From Triatoma infestans (lineage: Eukaryota > Arthropoda > Insecta > Hemiptera > Reduviidae): 64,000 bases of DNA. The stretch spans positions 1 through 64,000 of the forward strand of contig JAAEAF010007837.1 in assembly GCA_011037195.1 (NCBI GenBank), given 5' to 3'. The position numbers were made by a program, and so were the translations under genes. Positions 1 to 12,594 of this stretch are shown here, piece by piece (within the stretch, counting starts at the first letter, position 1; each line of letters opens with the position of its first letter). The notes below the pieces were generated by a model, which did no database searches, had not been told where the DNA came from, and saw only the letters and a list, made by a program, of their open reading frames with translations.

Positions 1-12
1 GGGGGGGGGGGA
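1..12. other. Homopolymer G run at window edge
   Basis: Twelve G residues open the window, in a region otherwise AT-rich. A run of this kind at a contig edge can be an assembly or sequencing artefact rather than genome sequence. No function is assigned. Confidence 0.5.
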
Positions 13-3000
13 CGATCGACTATAATATGGCCCGACTCCATGCTACTTCCATGGGAAGTTTCGATGGATGTCGTGCAAAGAAAACAAGGCACCCTCTTCG
101 CTCGAGTGGCTCTCAACAATGTACGGCGCTAATGACCCAAGTTGTCGATGCGCAAAAAAAAAAAAATAAAATAAAAAAAAAACACCCTATGGGATTCCGT
201 GGTGATAAAAAAATTTTCGTTTTTGAGCTATTCTGTTCACACATGCACACACACAAACCATTTTTTAGTACTCCGGGGAAAGCAAAAGGTGCATTATGGC
301 CAAAACCGGATATCGAGAATTTGACGCGATCGTAATACTTCCTTTTACCAGCAATAAGAGAAAATAAAAAAAATGAACTATATTTAATTTCTGAAATATT
401 TTCCCAACAAAACTAAAATTTTTTGACACGTTGTGTGAGAGGGTTGTGATCAGTGATGCTCCCTAACTAAACTGTCATTTTATTATATTGTACGGTTATA
501 TGTCATCTATAACATTAATGACTGGGAGATTGAAGGAGATTTGTGTGTTATGTTGGAAGTGTGTAATGCTGTAAGTGTGATTGTTTCACATCGGGTCTAT
601 CTAGTAAACAGAGATAATACTTGGCTACATGCACTGCAGTCAAGAATGAACGTTAAGATTGAATTTTTTATTGTGAAGTCAGCCAAAGTTACAAGCTCGA
701 CCAGGGTTTCATTGTTTTAACGGTCTCCAAACGAAAATAAGGAATAAAAGCAGATAGAAGGGAGGAAAAAGGAAAAAAAGAAGATTCCTTTATGTTTTGA
801 AAGGGTCCTTCTCTCAATGGGACCACGGTATTCCTAATATCCATAAAATATAAGAGAGAATGGATTATTGAGAAGCAGGCACAGATCGGGGGTGTAATAC
901 TGGAAAACAGCAGTGGGTTCACTGTGACTCGACTATGTCTTACAAATAGCTACTAACATCTACCAACCGTTGGGAAAAAAAACAATACAAACTATGGTGT
1001 CCCCTCCGTCTCACTGAACACAGAGCAAACAAAAACTATCAATTTTGTTTTGGGAGAGGGCCCGCGGCACAATTTTAACCTACAAATAATTTATTGCAAT
1101 GTATGTAACTTACTCGTATATACATTTTTTATAAAGATAATATGCATCAAATGTAAAAAAGAAATACATATTATGAGATACAAATTTACTGAAAGGACGA
1201 GTTTGGGAATCTCGGCTTCGTCCCTGGAGCAGTCTCCTTATTGCAAAAGAAAAACAAAATGAAGAACAAGAACTTTAAGGGGTATTTCTGGGAAATTTTA
1301 GTATTACAGCGCCCACAATACTCCAGTTGTCTCGAAGCCCTGCAGAAATAAATTTTTCTTAAATAAAGTGATATGCCTTTATGTGATGGGAAGAGAAATT
1401 TAAGGAAAATCGTTGGAGCCATTTCGAGAAATATGTGAAAATAAAATGTAAAGTCGCCAATCCCGGTGGCATCGAAAACGAAAAGTTATTTTTGGGATTG
1501 GTTTCACTGTGTCACTCACTATATCTCTGTCACATCACTCACTCAGTCGCCATCTCCTTCTATATATCTGCGCTTTTATATATAATATGTGTGCACGTGT
1601 ATTATGCATAATGCAAAAACGAAAATTACAGATTTTAACCGGATGTACTTTTTTATTGAACAGTTTATTTCAGTGAAATAATGTATGTTTGTCGAAAGTT
1701 ACCACGTAAATTTAACACTTTATATACAATTTTATGTAGTCTAGCGATTTATCTGATTTTTTCGAGGGTGTGAGTGAAAGCTCAGGGACCGCTCGAAAGG
1801 TAAAGAATACAAAAAAAATTTTTTCGATAAATTGATAATCGAGAAATCTGCTGGAATTGTTCGGATTCCATTCCAATATTAAAAAACTATTAAATGTGAT
1901 AGTAAAAATTCCTAGTTTCAATAAAAATCTGTCAAATGTTTGTTGAGGATTGCAAATCAAAGATGTAGTTGTGCGATAGTTATTGCTGTTCTTATTATAA
2001 CATTTTTGGTAAACCAATTGCTTAATCTAGAAAAGTATCTTTTATATATTTCTAAGGAAAAGAGAGATTTTTGTAGGGAGGAAATAGTTCGTATGTGAGT
2101 GGTCCTATGTTATAGTGGCTGTTTGGATATTTATAAGGCCAGGGAGATCTGTCGGCGAACTAGGAAGCACGTGCAGAGGGGTGAGAGGCTACCAGTGTGC
2201 AGAGGGCGGTGTACCACCAAGTATCCACTCTGCACCAGCTACAAACCAGAAACGGCCATTTCCCTAGGGAAATAAACCCATCCGAAAACCGATTAAACTA
2301 TCCACTAGATGCCTATCTATGTGTCTGTGATACGAACATATAAAAACAGAAGAAATGTATAAGTTGTGACAGGGAGAGATAGTGAAAAATGAGACACACC
2401 CACGTACAGGAGGAGATGAAACATAGTCTTATTACCCTAGAGGATATGCATGTGGACGAAATTACCTTATTGTATGGTTCTCTGCCCAACTACTTCTTTC
2501 AAGCCCTGGTCTTAAGTCAGCCCCGGACCTCCATAACTAACTGTTAATCATTAAATACAATGTAATTCTAGCGAACCCCCCAGTAGTGAACCATCTGCTC
2601 TGAAGTGTGGGGGGGCACACCAGTTCTAAAACTAATGATATCGTATTTGTGACTTCCGAAGTTTTTAGAAGATGAAATGCCGATACAAAAACGGGATGAT
2701 GCGGACAGTACAGCTACCAACTGTACACCACTTTTCACTTTTAAATTAGTTTCTTTCTAAATTAGATTCAGATTGGAATGTATGAAACGTTACGATTAAA
2801 TAATTGTCATTAATTGTAACAATCATTTTGACAGCTAAATACTACCCAAGAGGGGTAAGGTTCTTCATCGGGGCTGCAGAGCCACAAGCCTGGTGTGATA
2901 CATTCACTTTCTATTCACAATTAATAGAATTATACAATTAATTATGTGAAAATATTCACAAATTACATTTGGTTCCAGTAAATTTCCTATGTATACAGGT

Positions 3001-5892
3001 ATTGGAAATCTGTACTTTGTACAACTGTTAGTTTCTGGCGAGGCAAAAAAAGTGTCTGCTTGCCTCAAGCCCCAAAAAGAATTTAGAGGTATAAACCTAA
3101 CGTCTCACTTTACCAGAATCCCGATTTGCAACCAATTTTTTTGGTAACATTTTTGAGTTAAAAGCGTTAGGTCTAAGTGCAGTTTGCAGTCCAAGTTCAA
3201 AGAAAACTGTTGCTGCCCTCTCACAAACATTCCGAAAAACTCAGAAACCCATGATATGGCACTTTAAAGAAAAGCTCAACGTTGCAACTCACTCACAACC
3301 TTTCAAAATCAATGTTTCTGAAACAAAGTTTCAAATAAAACAGAGTCTTAATAATGAAATGATTATATGACATGGCTAGACGGGTCTTTTGAAGAAAAAA
3401 ACCTTCATTACTCGCTCTACGTTTCGGCCTATAGCTCTTCAGGAGCTCTTTAGAGGAGAAGTTCATTGAAAACGCATCTGTGTACATATATATATATTAC
3501 GTTATATACATTATATGTACATATATATATATTACGAATGTCAGTTTTGTGTGTGTGAAAAAAAATGCGTATAAAAAGGAAAAATCGCAGGAAACATGTA
3601 TTTACGTTTCACCAGAGGATCTGGCAGAAAGTATTCGATGAAATTGCGCCACCCGGGAGAGATTGGGCAGCTTTACTGAACGTTTCATTTCTTCCCTTCT
3701 TTTATTTGAAACAGTTTTTCGGAAAATTGGTTCTGGTGTTTTACGTTGGACTATTCTTACAATCTTCTTCTTAAACATATACGTTACCTACATTTTACCT
3801 AAATAAAATTAATCATCCGAACTATTAATTAAGTTTAGTAATAATTCCAAGAATGAAGGAAATTTATAAATTAGAATTATTAGAATTGCTGTAATGGAAG
3901 GTCATTTTTTTATTTTAAAAACATCTGGATAAAATCCTGAACTAAACGAAGAAAACAGCTGATAGTAAAAGTAGGTCAATGACCGATTTGAGGGTGAAGT
4001 TTTAAGTGTTGTGTATGTATGTTTGTACATAGTATGTGTTTGTGTATGTGTGTACATTAGTGCAACTCTAAATAGATATGCGTTCAGTTAGCTGGAGGAG
4101 TTGAACAAGGTCTGTCGGCTTTCTGTCGGCCACTGGATCCTGCTCACTGTCAATAAATCCTCTTTACTGGGCTCTTAAATCTTTTTTTCCTTCATCACCC
4201 CATACACACACACACACACACACACACATATTACCCACGCAAGCTCTATATATTTCACTCGTTACTCGCTCACCCAACTTTGTTTCGCCGCTGTTTCTAT
4301 TTACCTTCTTTCCCTGACATTCCTTGGTTCGAGATCACGTTAAAATTTCTTCGAAATTGGGTTCTCACCGGTATATACTGTTTTCTGCAGGCCCGGAAAA
4401 GTTCAAAAACTAGAAATGGCAAAAGACTAAAAAGAATTGAAGAATTACTGGCTGAGCAATACCGTTTCGAAAGAACGGTCATTTATATATTTAGGAGCAA
4501 CCCTCACATCATCATACATTGACGATGCAATGACGAAGAAGAGTGATAGATCGGGATGGCAGGGACAATTTAAGTTCATAGAGATATGAGGGGGGGCGAG
4601 ATAGGAAGTGCATGAAAATAATCATAATAAATTCTCTTGCATTGGGAAGGGGTAAAATTGGCCCACTGAAAAGTAGGAGAAGTTTGAAGATAGGCCCGGA
4701 CCACTCCCACCAAAATACCACAGTGTACGATGTAAAAAAACATTGCAAGACTATGGACGATGGGAATTTTTGTGTTAATGGGATGTATGGGTGTGCGGCA
4801 GTAATCTTGAGTGATTTAGAGCAAGAAATGGCTGGTCTCCCTGTTGAAGGCTATCTAACCAATATATGAATCGTGATTGCATTCAAGTTCTTAAATTCTG
4901 AAGTACTCAAATTATAAACTATTAACTATTTATGAAACTAACTTAAAGGAGAGACTAAGTATAAAGCTAATCTACGAACACAAGGTGCGATGTTGGAAGT
5001 TGGTGTTATTACTGTTGGCGTTATATACTCTTTACAGCATGTGAGCACTGGAAACGGAATATTCTCTTTCAAGTCGATTAAAAAAAGATTAAAAGTGCAG
5101 GATAACAGATGTTGGGAGAGATCATATTGGCAGCGCCACAATCTTTCAGATGAAAAAAAAGTGCGCAGCTGACGTCATAGTAATGACAAGATAATGGGGT
5201 TAAAAGAATACACTGCTCTTACTCTATACGAACATTTAAAGAATTGTAACTATTTTAAAATGGGGAAACTGAACTGAAGTAAACATGTGGTTCAGACGCG
5301 CTCTTTAACTACAAGTGATACTTTGGATCAGCCCACTGTTCGCCATGGGGACCTACTTTCACTTCTCTAACATCCAGTATTGCCAACTTATTAAATTTTC
5401 GATCTTGAGATTTTTACAGGAAAAACATAATTTGCATATTTTGTGATCACCATGGAAACTGTGGTCACCATGGAAACGGAAACAACTTTTTAAAAAGGTT
5501 TTAGCGAATGGCCCACACATATATGGGCCATATACCTGTGTGTGTGTAGTGAGTTTATGTATGAGAACATAATATCTCGACAACGTAAAATCGCAGGACA
5601 TGCCGTTTAGCTACCCCCCAGAATTGACAACAACACGAAAATTCGTCTATTGCAAAACACTACTTTTTTTTTCCAGTTTTCGAGGTTCCCCGAAAATGAC
5701 TCCATCGATTTTATTTAAACTTCACATGCTAACTGCACATAATAATGGCCACTGAAGTACTAGTTCAGTACAATGGACTACTATTCTAACGCTATATTAC
5801 GGTCCATTGAATGGGTTGTAGAATTCTAAAGTAAAAGAAAATAGGAAACTATAATTCTGTTTGGCCGCTGTTATCGAACAAGCAAAAAATTA
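13..5892. other. Non-coding stretch with decayed family A repeats
   Basis: No supported gene. Short degraded copies of the dominant repeat (family A, best seen at 41300-42000) lie at about 195-375 (reverse, with its CA-rich centre), 1190-1470, 3040-3260, 3540-3770, 4310-4470 and 5520-5730. They share pieces such as CGAAAAATCGCAG and AAATGGCTCCAA. A TA-rich stretch lies at 3486-3533 and a (CA)n microsatellite at 4204-4228. The segment 2100-2340 is more GC-rich than its surroundings and matches nothing I recognise. The open frames here (all under about 105 codons) look like chance frames. Confidence 0.55.
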
Positions 5893-6142
5893 GTTGGCTG
5901 GGGCCAAAGAAGGACCTTTTATTTAAAAAAAAGTTTATTCAACGTTCTGGACTCCTTTGGTGTCCATCCTCAGGAACTGTTAAGGAAGAATGGAGAGTTA
6001 AGTGGAGTTTTAACAACAACAATTTTCAACGTTTAACTCTCCATTCTTCCTTAACAGTTCCTGAGGAAGGACACCAAAGGTGTCCTAAACGTTGAATAAA
6101 CTTTTTTAAAAATAAAAAGTTCCTTCTTTGGCCCCAGCCAAC
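5893..6142. repeat. Palindromic foldback element, 250 bp
   Basis: Two arms of about 110 bp are inverted copies of each other around a spacer of about 30 bp. The ends read GTTGGCTGGGGCCAAAG on the left and the inverse CTTTGGCCCCAGCCAAC on the right. Each arm holds a CTGAGGA block, a hairpin (GGACACC/GGTGTCC in the right arm at 6068-6086) and then an AACGTTG block followed by AATAAAC, reading outward. The same terminal sequence bounds the larger element at 49159-50019, so this is a repeat family and not a chance palindrome. It has no coding capacity. The arrangement resembles inverted terminal repeats of Penelope-like elements; that link is inference. Confidence 0.8.
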
Positions 6143-7945
6143 AAATTTGTTGCTGGTGTAAAAGAAAGTAAGTTAACCGGAAATGCGACTTCACGAAACT
6201 GGATTTCTAAGTTTTACAGAAACTTCGCGACAATTGTTCCTATCTTTTATTCAAAGCTTGAAATATAACTGCCTTTATAAATCTATAACTTTTATTTGGG
6301 ACATTTTTTCGAAAAAAATGATTTTAATCAGTTTTAGGAAATCAATCAAGTCGGGCTAACTCTAAACTGTCATTATAAGTTTGGCTGATGGTGACTGAGC
6401 GCTTCCACATAATATAATCACCTTCAGGTAGTTATTAAGCCCTAAAAACCAATAAGTATAACACACTCAGCCGATATTTTAACGTAATATAAAGGAAACT
6501 AAATATTGATTGAGTAGTCTGCAGTTTGAAGGAAATATGCGAATTAGAAAGGTGACCTAAAGTTGCAGAAAGAGAAAGTTGTATAGTGCTTCACACCAGA
6601 TTTTTGTTTTTATTTAATGTGCTTGTTGAACGGCCTCGTCGACTGGAAGAGCCTTCTGCGTACCCGGTGTCCTTGCACCCAGCCTACCATTTAGCTAGAA
6701 AATCGCGTATTCATGTGCCTTTTCGAATTGACGCAGTTAGCTCCACTAAAAGTAGCAATTCGCCTTAAGCGAATACGTCCTCAATATTGCGCTGCTACTT
6801 AGAAAGACAAAGATTTCAGTTTGAAAGACTGAAGGAAGGTGCATTAGCTGTAATATGAAATCTAGTGGTGTGTATGTTAATGTAGTGTGTTAATGTAGTA
6901 ACATTAATAACAATCGAACATTCCTTATTTAAAGACGCTATCACCTCTCCAGACCAATATGATATGCGATGAAAGAACTGGAAAACTTGCTCAAGGACTC
7001 TACAACAATTGTCAAATAACTGTTTGCCACTATAAATCCTGCATAATTTAATCCTCATTGGCAAAAGTGTAGTTGTAATAGTGGCATGATCTAAGTCAGT
7101 CAATCAATTCTTAGCTCTACTACTGAAAGTGCCTGGTCTTGATGAGTTATTCAACACTTTCTGGCAACTTCTTCGGTATCTATAGACCTCAAATGTAATT
7201 CGTAACAGAAGTTAGTCCAGAAGAATGAACATACTGTTTAAATGATGGATGGTTTGTCGATCTATGGGAAAAGAGATAGAGAATACTAGATAGTTGAAAG
7301 GATATGTAATTATCATGTAAAGTGTATGACAATAAAATGCTGGGATGCTGATGGATCATCATGCCAGATGTGAACTTATCCATCCATGCTGGCTCTACTC
7401 TGCAAGGCGCATGTTCGAAGGAGGGTATGTCCAATATTGTGTCAAATGAATTCAGTCAACAGCTTTATGCATAAATATTAAGGGATAACCGGGAGATTAA
7501 AAGGATGACAAACTGTTCAGCGGGTAGATGAAAAGAGAAAGGGTGAATTTATTTAAAGGTCATCACAGAAGAGATAAACCCGCACTTATCACTCCATGTG
7601 AGTTGGTGAATATGAGCTGGACAATAATTTACATATAAACTGCGCAGTGTTAAATAAAATTATACAAAGAAAATATCTGGAGTGAAGAAACAGAGGACAT
7701 CCTCTTATGGAAATTTATTGTAATGTTTATTTTGGTTTAACACTTGTAAGTGTAATGGAAGCATATATTAACTGAATCAGGGAGCCTCACGTCCTAGTTC
7801 CCCAGAACATCCCTAACTTTCCCAGCAAGAAAGAACAAATTAAACTTGTACACCTTAATATATGAAGTAGATTTCAAAAGTTTCAAAGAAATCGATAGAG
7901 TTTTGGAGAATATAAAAGTATTTGTTGACCGTTGATGACCGCTAT
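6143..7945. other. Non-coding stretch, one family A fragment
   Basis: A family A fragment lies at about 6180-6420. The phrase GTGCTTCACACCAGA at about 6587 recurs in variant form near 32364 and 50445 and may mark the outer part of family A. Short frames at 6586-6768, 6816-7103 and 7189-7434 have no recognisable domain. Nothing else is seen. Confidence 0.5.
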
Positions 7946-8365
7946 GTTATAAATAAATTTGGTGAGGTTCGGTCAAAAAAGAAAAATTCAGTTATGCCAG
8001 GTTCGACAGATTTTCCTTTCTTTATCAAAGCTTTAATAACCGTGAAGATGTGGAGAAAGAATTTTGAGTGGAACTTTGAAACATACATACATCGCAGAAA
8101 CATAAAAAAAGATTAAAAGCTACTACTTTCTTATTTTAAATCATCTACAGAAATGATTTCCTTTCTGTAGATGATAAGAAACTAGTAACTTTTAATTTCC
8201 GTTTTTTGTTCCTGCGATGTTTCAAAGATCCACTCAAAATCCTTTCTCCACATCTTCACGACCATCTATATATTAAAGCCTTGATAAAGGCAGGAAACTC
8301 TGTCTAAACGTTGGCAAAACTGAATGTTTTTTTCTTGACCGATCCTCACCAAATTTCTTCATAAC
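7946..8365. repeat. Palindromic foldback element, 420 bp
   Basis: Arms of roughly 200 bp are imperfect inverted copies that meet at a tight hairpin near 8142-8174, CATCTACAGAAA facing TTTCTGTAGATG across 8 bases. The outer ends are AATTTGGTGAGG on the left and CCTCACCAAATTT on the right. Each arm carries a TTGATAA block, a hairpin (AGGCAG/CTGTCT in the right arm) and AAACGTTGG, the same arrangement as in the element at 5893-6142 although the sequence between is unrelated. It is non-coding. The arms differ by point changes and small indels, so the palindrome is not a recent assembly artefact. Confidence 0.8.
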
Positions 8366-9771
8366 AAAAACTTCAAAATTCAAATCAGTGAAATTAGGCT
8401 AACCGATTTTCTTCAAATCTTTAATTACTCTTATTAGTATGTAGGTACCGTACAATCTAAATATATCGCACTTGTTAGGAAAGCATAACGATAAAGCACT
8501 CTCAGGAATATGAACTTTCCTAGACCAATGTTTCAAGGAAAAGTGGTGGATCATTAGAATGTAGTTTATACAACAAATTTAAAGAAAAAATGTAGAGCCA
8601 GTTTCCATTGGGGAAAAGTAAGAAATCCTTTCATTAAAGTGGTACTTCCGTTTGTTTGAGACCGATGGTTGGGTCACTCAGTAGGCCTTAACACTCCAGT
8701 AGCACCTCAATGTAATATCAAGTATTGCCTTTCTCTGATTTTCCGTTTTTGAGTTATACTGACCAAACACACACACAGACCAATTTCAAAAAACCAATTT
8801 TGGGATTTCAGGGAACTGAAAAAACTGTATTTCCGCGTAAAAACTCAATTTTCAAAATTTTGCACGTATTTAATACTCCGTCTTACAGGAGTAGGAGAAA
8901 GTGAAAGAAATAAAAGTGTTCAAGGATAGCGATTACAACTAAAAATAGTACATGATCCTATGTTTACGATATAGTATGCAATTAGAAAGTATATAAATAA
9001 CTAAATAGTAAAAGGTAACAACAAGTGAATAAGGTGCCTTTCACTATAACGGTTTTTCCTAGACCTGCATGTACACGGTTACGGGTCATAGAGTGTTGGC
9101 GAACCAAAATTTCTAAACTATTTCCATTTTCCTACTTAACAATTCCCGATAGTTTCAGCAGTCTGCCTCAGTTACACACACGTTTATTAAATATATCTAA
9201 AAAATTATTCGATCTATATGAATAAATTTCGTTATTCAATTCTATGTTAAGTATTTTTTGACTCTTATTAGTAGGAACTAAAATTGGTCATTTGGAAGTG
9301 ATGATTTAAGCAATGAGTCTGTCAGTCTATAGCTAGCATAAACGTAATCATCTTATATTAATTAATAAGGAAGTAATACTTTATAGGCCAAAGTTTAGAA
9401 CTCACTTTTGATGACTTTGCACAGAATACTTGAAATATAGCTTACTATACAAATCTGGCGATAATTAAATAAAACTCTATCAACAATGTTTGTATTTTAA
9501 ATTAGACACGCAGACAAATATTGTTATTATTAACAACAAAACAAACAACCATATTACAAGAAAATATAAAAACTGCAATGACTCAGCGTCAGGTATGTGG
9601 TGGTGATTAATTATACCTAATCAGTCGAAAATAATTGATGCGGTCAGAAAAGTGACTGAATAGCTCGTAAAAAAAAAAAAATCTGCTGTGAAACACTCAC
9701 AATCATCTGATGTTTCTCTTAATCATTAGCGCCCCTCTATGCAATTATTATAATTATAATTATTATTTATA
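8366..9771. other. Non-coding stretch with family A copy
   Basis: A reverse-oriented family A copy lies at about 8740-8900, including its CA-rich centre (ACACACACAGACC) and the block that precedes the CTCTTAC hairpin. The frame at 9025-9225 (66 codons) has no recognisable motif. The rest is AT-rich and unremarkable. Confidence 0.5.
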
Positions 9772-9905
9772 GTTGTGGTTGGTTCCGCAGAGCTGGAAAG
9801 CATCAGAGATATTTTCCGTGATAGCCTGCATCGACCGGTTTCGGGCATTCGCCCATCTTTAGGATGCGTTTGTCAAACGTGTGATAACACACTGTTATGT
9901 GATAA
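9772..9905 (-). repeat. Penelope-like element terminal repeat fragment
   Basis: This fragment matches the 3' terminal sequence of the PLE at 15912-18665 in reverse orientation. Shared pieces are GGTTCCGCAGAGCTGG, ATATTTTCCGTGATAGCCTGC and the GGTTTCGGGCATTCGCCCAT block, which is the complement of the hammerhead-like core. It stops abruptly at about 9905, where LINE-derived coding sequence begins. It is a truncated copy with no coding sequence. Confidence 0.75.
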
Positions 9906-10526
9906 CAGTGTTATCACTGAAGGCTCTTGCCGCCTTCGGAACCACCTCATTCCTAGTCAGGGAGTGTAGAGAATCCCTCACACAACTTTCCCAACACAAC
10001 AAGGTACGGCAGGAGTGGGTACCGGGACATATGGGGGTTTGTGGTCAGGAAACAGCCGACCAACTAGCCAGGAATGGGGCGAATAATCCGTTCTGCTCAG
10101 CACCTGTCCTCGGGGTAGCCAAAAGGACAGTACTTGCATCTCTAAGGGAGTGGCTTCTGAGAGAGCACGACACAATCTGGAAAGCAGGTCCAGAAGCCAA
10201 ACCCAGCAAGAGGATCATGCCAAAGCTGTGTAAATATAGAACCAAATAGACCCTAAGAAACAACCAGATTAGAAGGGCACGGTAGTTTCAAGAAACATCT
10301 GCACAGAGAGGAACCGTTAACATCTAATTAACTCGGAACCGTTGAGTAGACTGCATCAGGAGGAGGAGAACGGCCTCGCTCCTATTGTTTGATTGCGCCA
10401 AATTGTGCTATACGAGATTTTGGCACATTGAGACCAGAGGAGATAATAGTGCAAAAAGAACTGGTTAGGAATGCTCTCAACCCCATGAAGAGGGGAAGGT
10501 TTCTCATACAAGACTCACAGAGGTAG
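9906..10526 (+). pseudogene. Non-LTR retrotransposon ORF2 remnant: RNase H and C-terminal region
   Basis: The frame running to 10249 reads as the end of a LINE-encoded ribonuclease H domain. It has LVRECRESL, then WVPGHMGV and ETADQLAR, which correspond to the conserved WxPGHxGxxGNExAD signature. After a stop and frame changes, the frame from about 10391 to the stop at 10524 has DCAKLCYTRFWH and ends LIQDSQR, the usual tail of Jockey/R1-type ORF2 proteins. The reverse transcriptase is absent, so this is a fragment interrupted by stops. The family known for this domain is LINE RNase H, which degrades the RNA of RNA-DNA hybrids during target-primed synthesis. Exact clade is not determined. Confidence 0.75.
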
Positions 10527-12515
10527 GGACAATAAGCCTGTAAGCTGTAGTGTCTGGGTTAAAGTCTCCCGCTTTGGTAATTTAATCTAATTCAAAGGTG
10601 GCGAGGGTTGCTGGTACTAAGACTACATTGTCTGATGGTGCCTCTGTCAGCTCCAGCAAAGTTAAAGTTAGCCTAACTTGCTGATCCACCAGAACGCTAC
10701 TGAAATCAATTTTTCCTGAAAAAGTTGTAATTAAGGTAATGGATTAAAGTTAGCATTCCAAGGTTTAAGAAACTCTTTGCCAGCTATAGAAGATTGTATC
10801 AATTGACAATTGATTGAACGAACCACAGAGAAGTTTCTACTGTAAAACCGCAGTTCCGGTTAACCTGCAAACGTCAAGTTAATGCTAACGCCAAAAAAGA
10901 AAAAGAAAAACAAAAGATTAACCGAGTCTCTTCAAACATGGAATTCTAGTTGAAGAAGCTTGCATTTTAGACAGCTTGATACTGGACGGATGAGAATACC
11001 CTTATTTTTCACTGAAGAACCCTTTCTATACAGGAAACATTAACCATCCTGCTCCTCCCGCAACACTCCAGAACTCAGACTCTCGGTATAGGCCCAAATG
11101 TGCACGTATTTGATAACTTGAGCTATCTCTGACTTCTTTTCTGAGATATTTTGAAACTCCGTCCCAATCATTAATAGAAAACTACTTTTCGTTCTCATTG
11201 GTTTCTTTCTTACTCAGCGACTCAAATATGTATTGTGGTGAAAACTCGATTTTGATTTCAAAAAACCTGCCACCATTAGAACACTTTTACTTATAGCAGT
11301 AAGCGAACGTAATAAAAGAATGTCAAGTAGGTCAGTGTAAATAGAAACACAATGGTTAGTTAGGTGATGATGCGGAAAGTATCTGGGGTGCGCTGTTGTC
11401 AGACAGTTGGCTGACAGTTTGATAAGATATTACGTAAACAAAATGCCAGAAATATGTCAGCCTACAATATAATACTGCGAGAAAAATACACACTGAAAAC
11501 TTAGTGCTTATAATAAAATATACTGAAAGCTGAATATTTATTTACAAAATTTCGATTCCCATAATCAACTTCTTACTTTTTTTTCAGGAAATATTTTCTA
11601 ACTTTGGAGGTAAGAGAGTGAATTATTTGCTGTTTGGAGGCGGTGGAAGCGTTGCATTTGTTTTAGGAGCGGGGAGTTACGTTCGTCAGTTCTCCGGCTG
11701 ACAACTAAGTGATATATTCGCAAAATTTTCTATTTTGTTATTATTAATAGAAAAGGTCCCAAACAAGAACTCTTCCTCTGATTCAAGGTAGGTAACATTG
11801 TATCACCAGTTTGTCAGCTGGAATCATTCATTTTAATATAATAAAGAAATTTGAAATAATTATTATCGACGTTTATTGAACTTCATCTGGCAAACATGTT
11901 TAATTATTTAAAAAAAAAAAAGCTGATAAGTAACCCAGTTCTTCCTCTACTAGATTCTGAAATTCAAATCGATCAATTTTTCCTTAAAATGGTAAAATTT
12001 CTTATACAGCTAAAAATAGATCAGCTATAAGTCGAGTTAAGTGAACCCGCTGATAACATCTGCTTCCTTCACATCATGATTGGTAAAAAATTGTACATGC
12101 CCCTATGAAAAATAAGTTAACCGCTAGTGCGTACTAAGATTTTTGTGGAATTTTCTCAAAAATGGTTCGAACGATTTTCCTTCAAGCAATGCTGTTACAA
12201 ATATAATTCTATCGATTTTATGGAGCCATAATTCCGAAATATTAAATTTTTGCACGCTGCGGAGAATGAGTGAGTTAGTTAAACTTTAAACTGTCGTTAA
12301 AGTTTGACTAGGGTTGAAAGCCATGAAGACACATTCTGGCGAACCTTTTGCCAATTATAATATCCCCACCACCATCCATATTTACAGGTAATGCTAAGAC
12401 CAATAAATATTTAATAAAAATTCGGCGTAAAGAAAATTTTGCAATGAAGATAATTGTAATGGTGATAGTAAAGGTAGTGTGAGTGCTTCACTCAAGATGC
12501 GGTTACTACCGATTA
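10527..12515. other. Non-coding stretch with family A fragments
   Basis: About 10527-10650 may be the 3' untranslated tail of the LINE remnant. Family A fragments are visible at about 10770-11330 (including ACCGAGTCTCTTCAAAC) and at 12120-12300, where TTTTCTCAAAAATGG and CGAACGATTTTCCTTCAA are recognisable. No gene is supported. Confidence 0.45.
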
Positions 12516-12542
12516 CCGTGGGCAAGGTGAAAAGCTCTCGCC
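12516..12542 (+). repeat. mariner left terminal inverted repeat
   Basis: Left inverted terminal repeat, centred on GGGCAAGGTGAAAAGCTCTC. It pairs with the right repeat at 13774-13803 with one mismatch and one small indel. Transposase would bind here. Confidence 0.85.
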
Positions 12543-12594
12543 TAGTAGTGAAAACGAGTTTTATTTTATTTTAAAAATGCAATTATTTCTTAAT

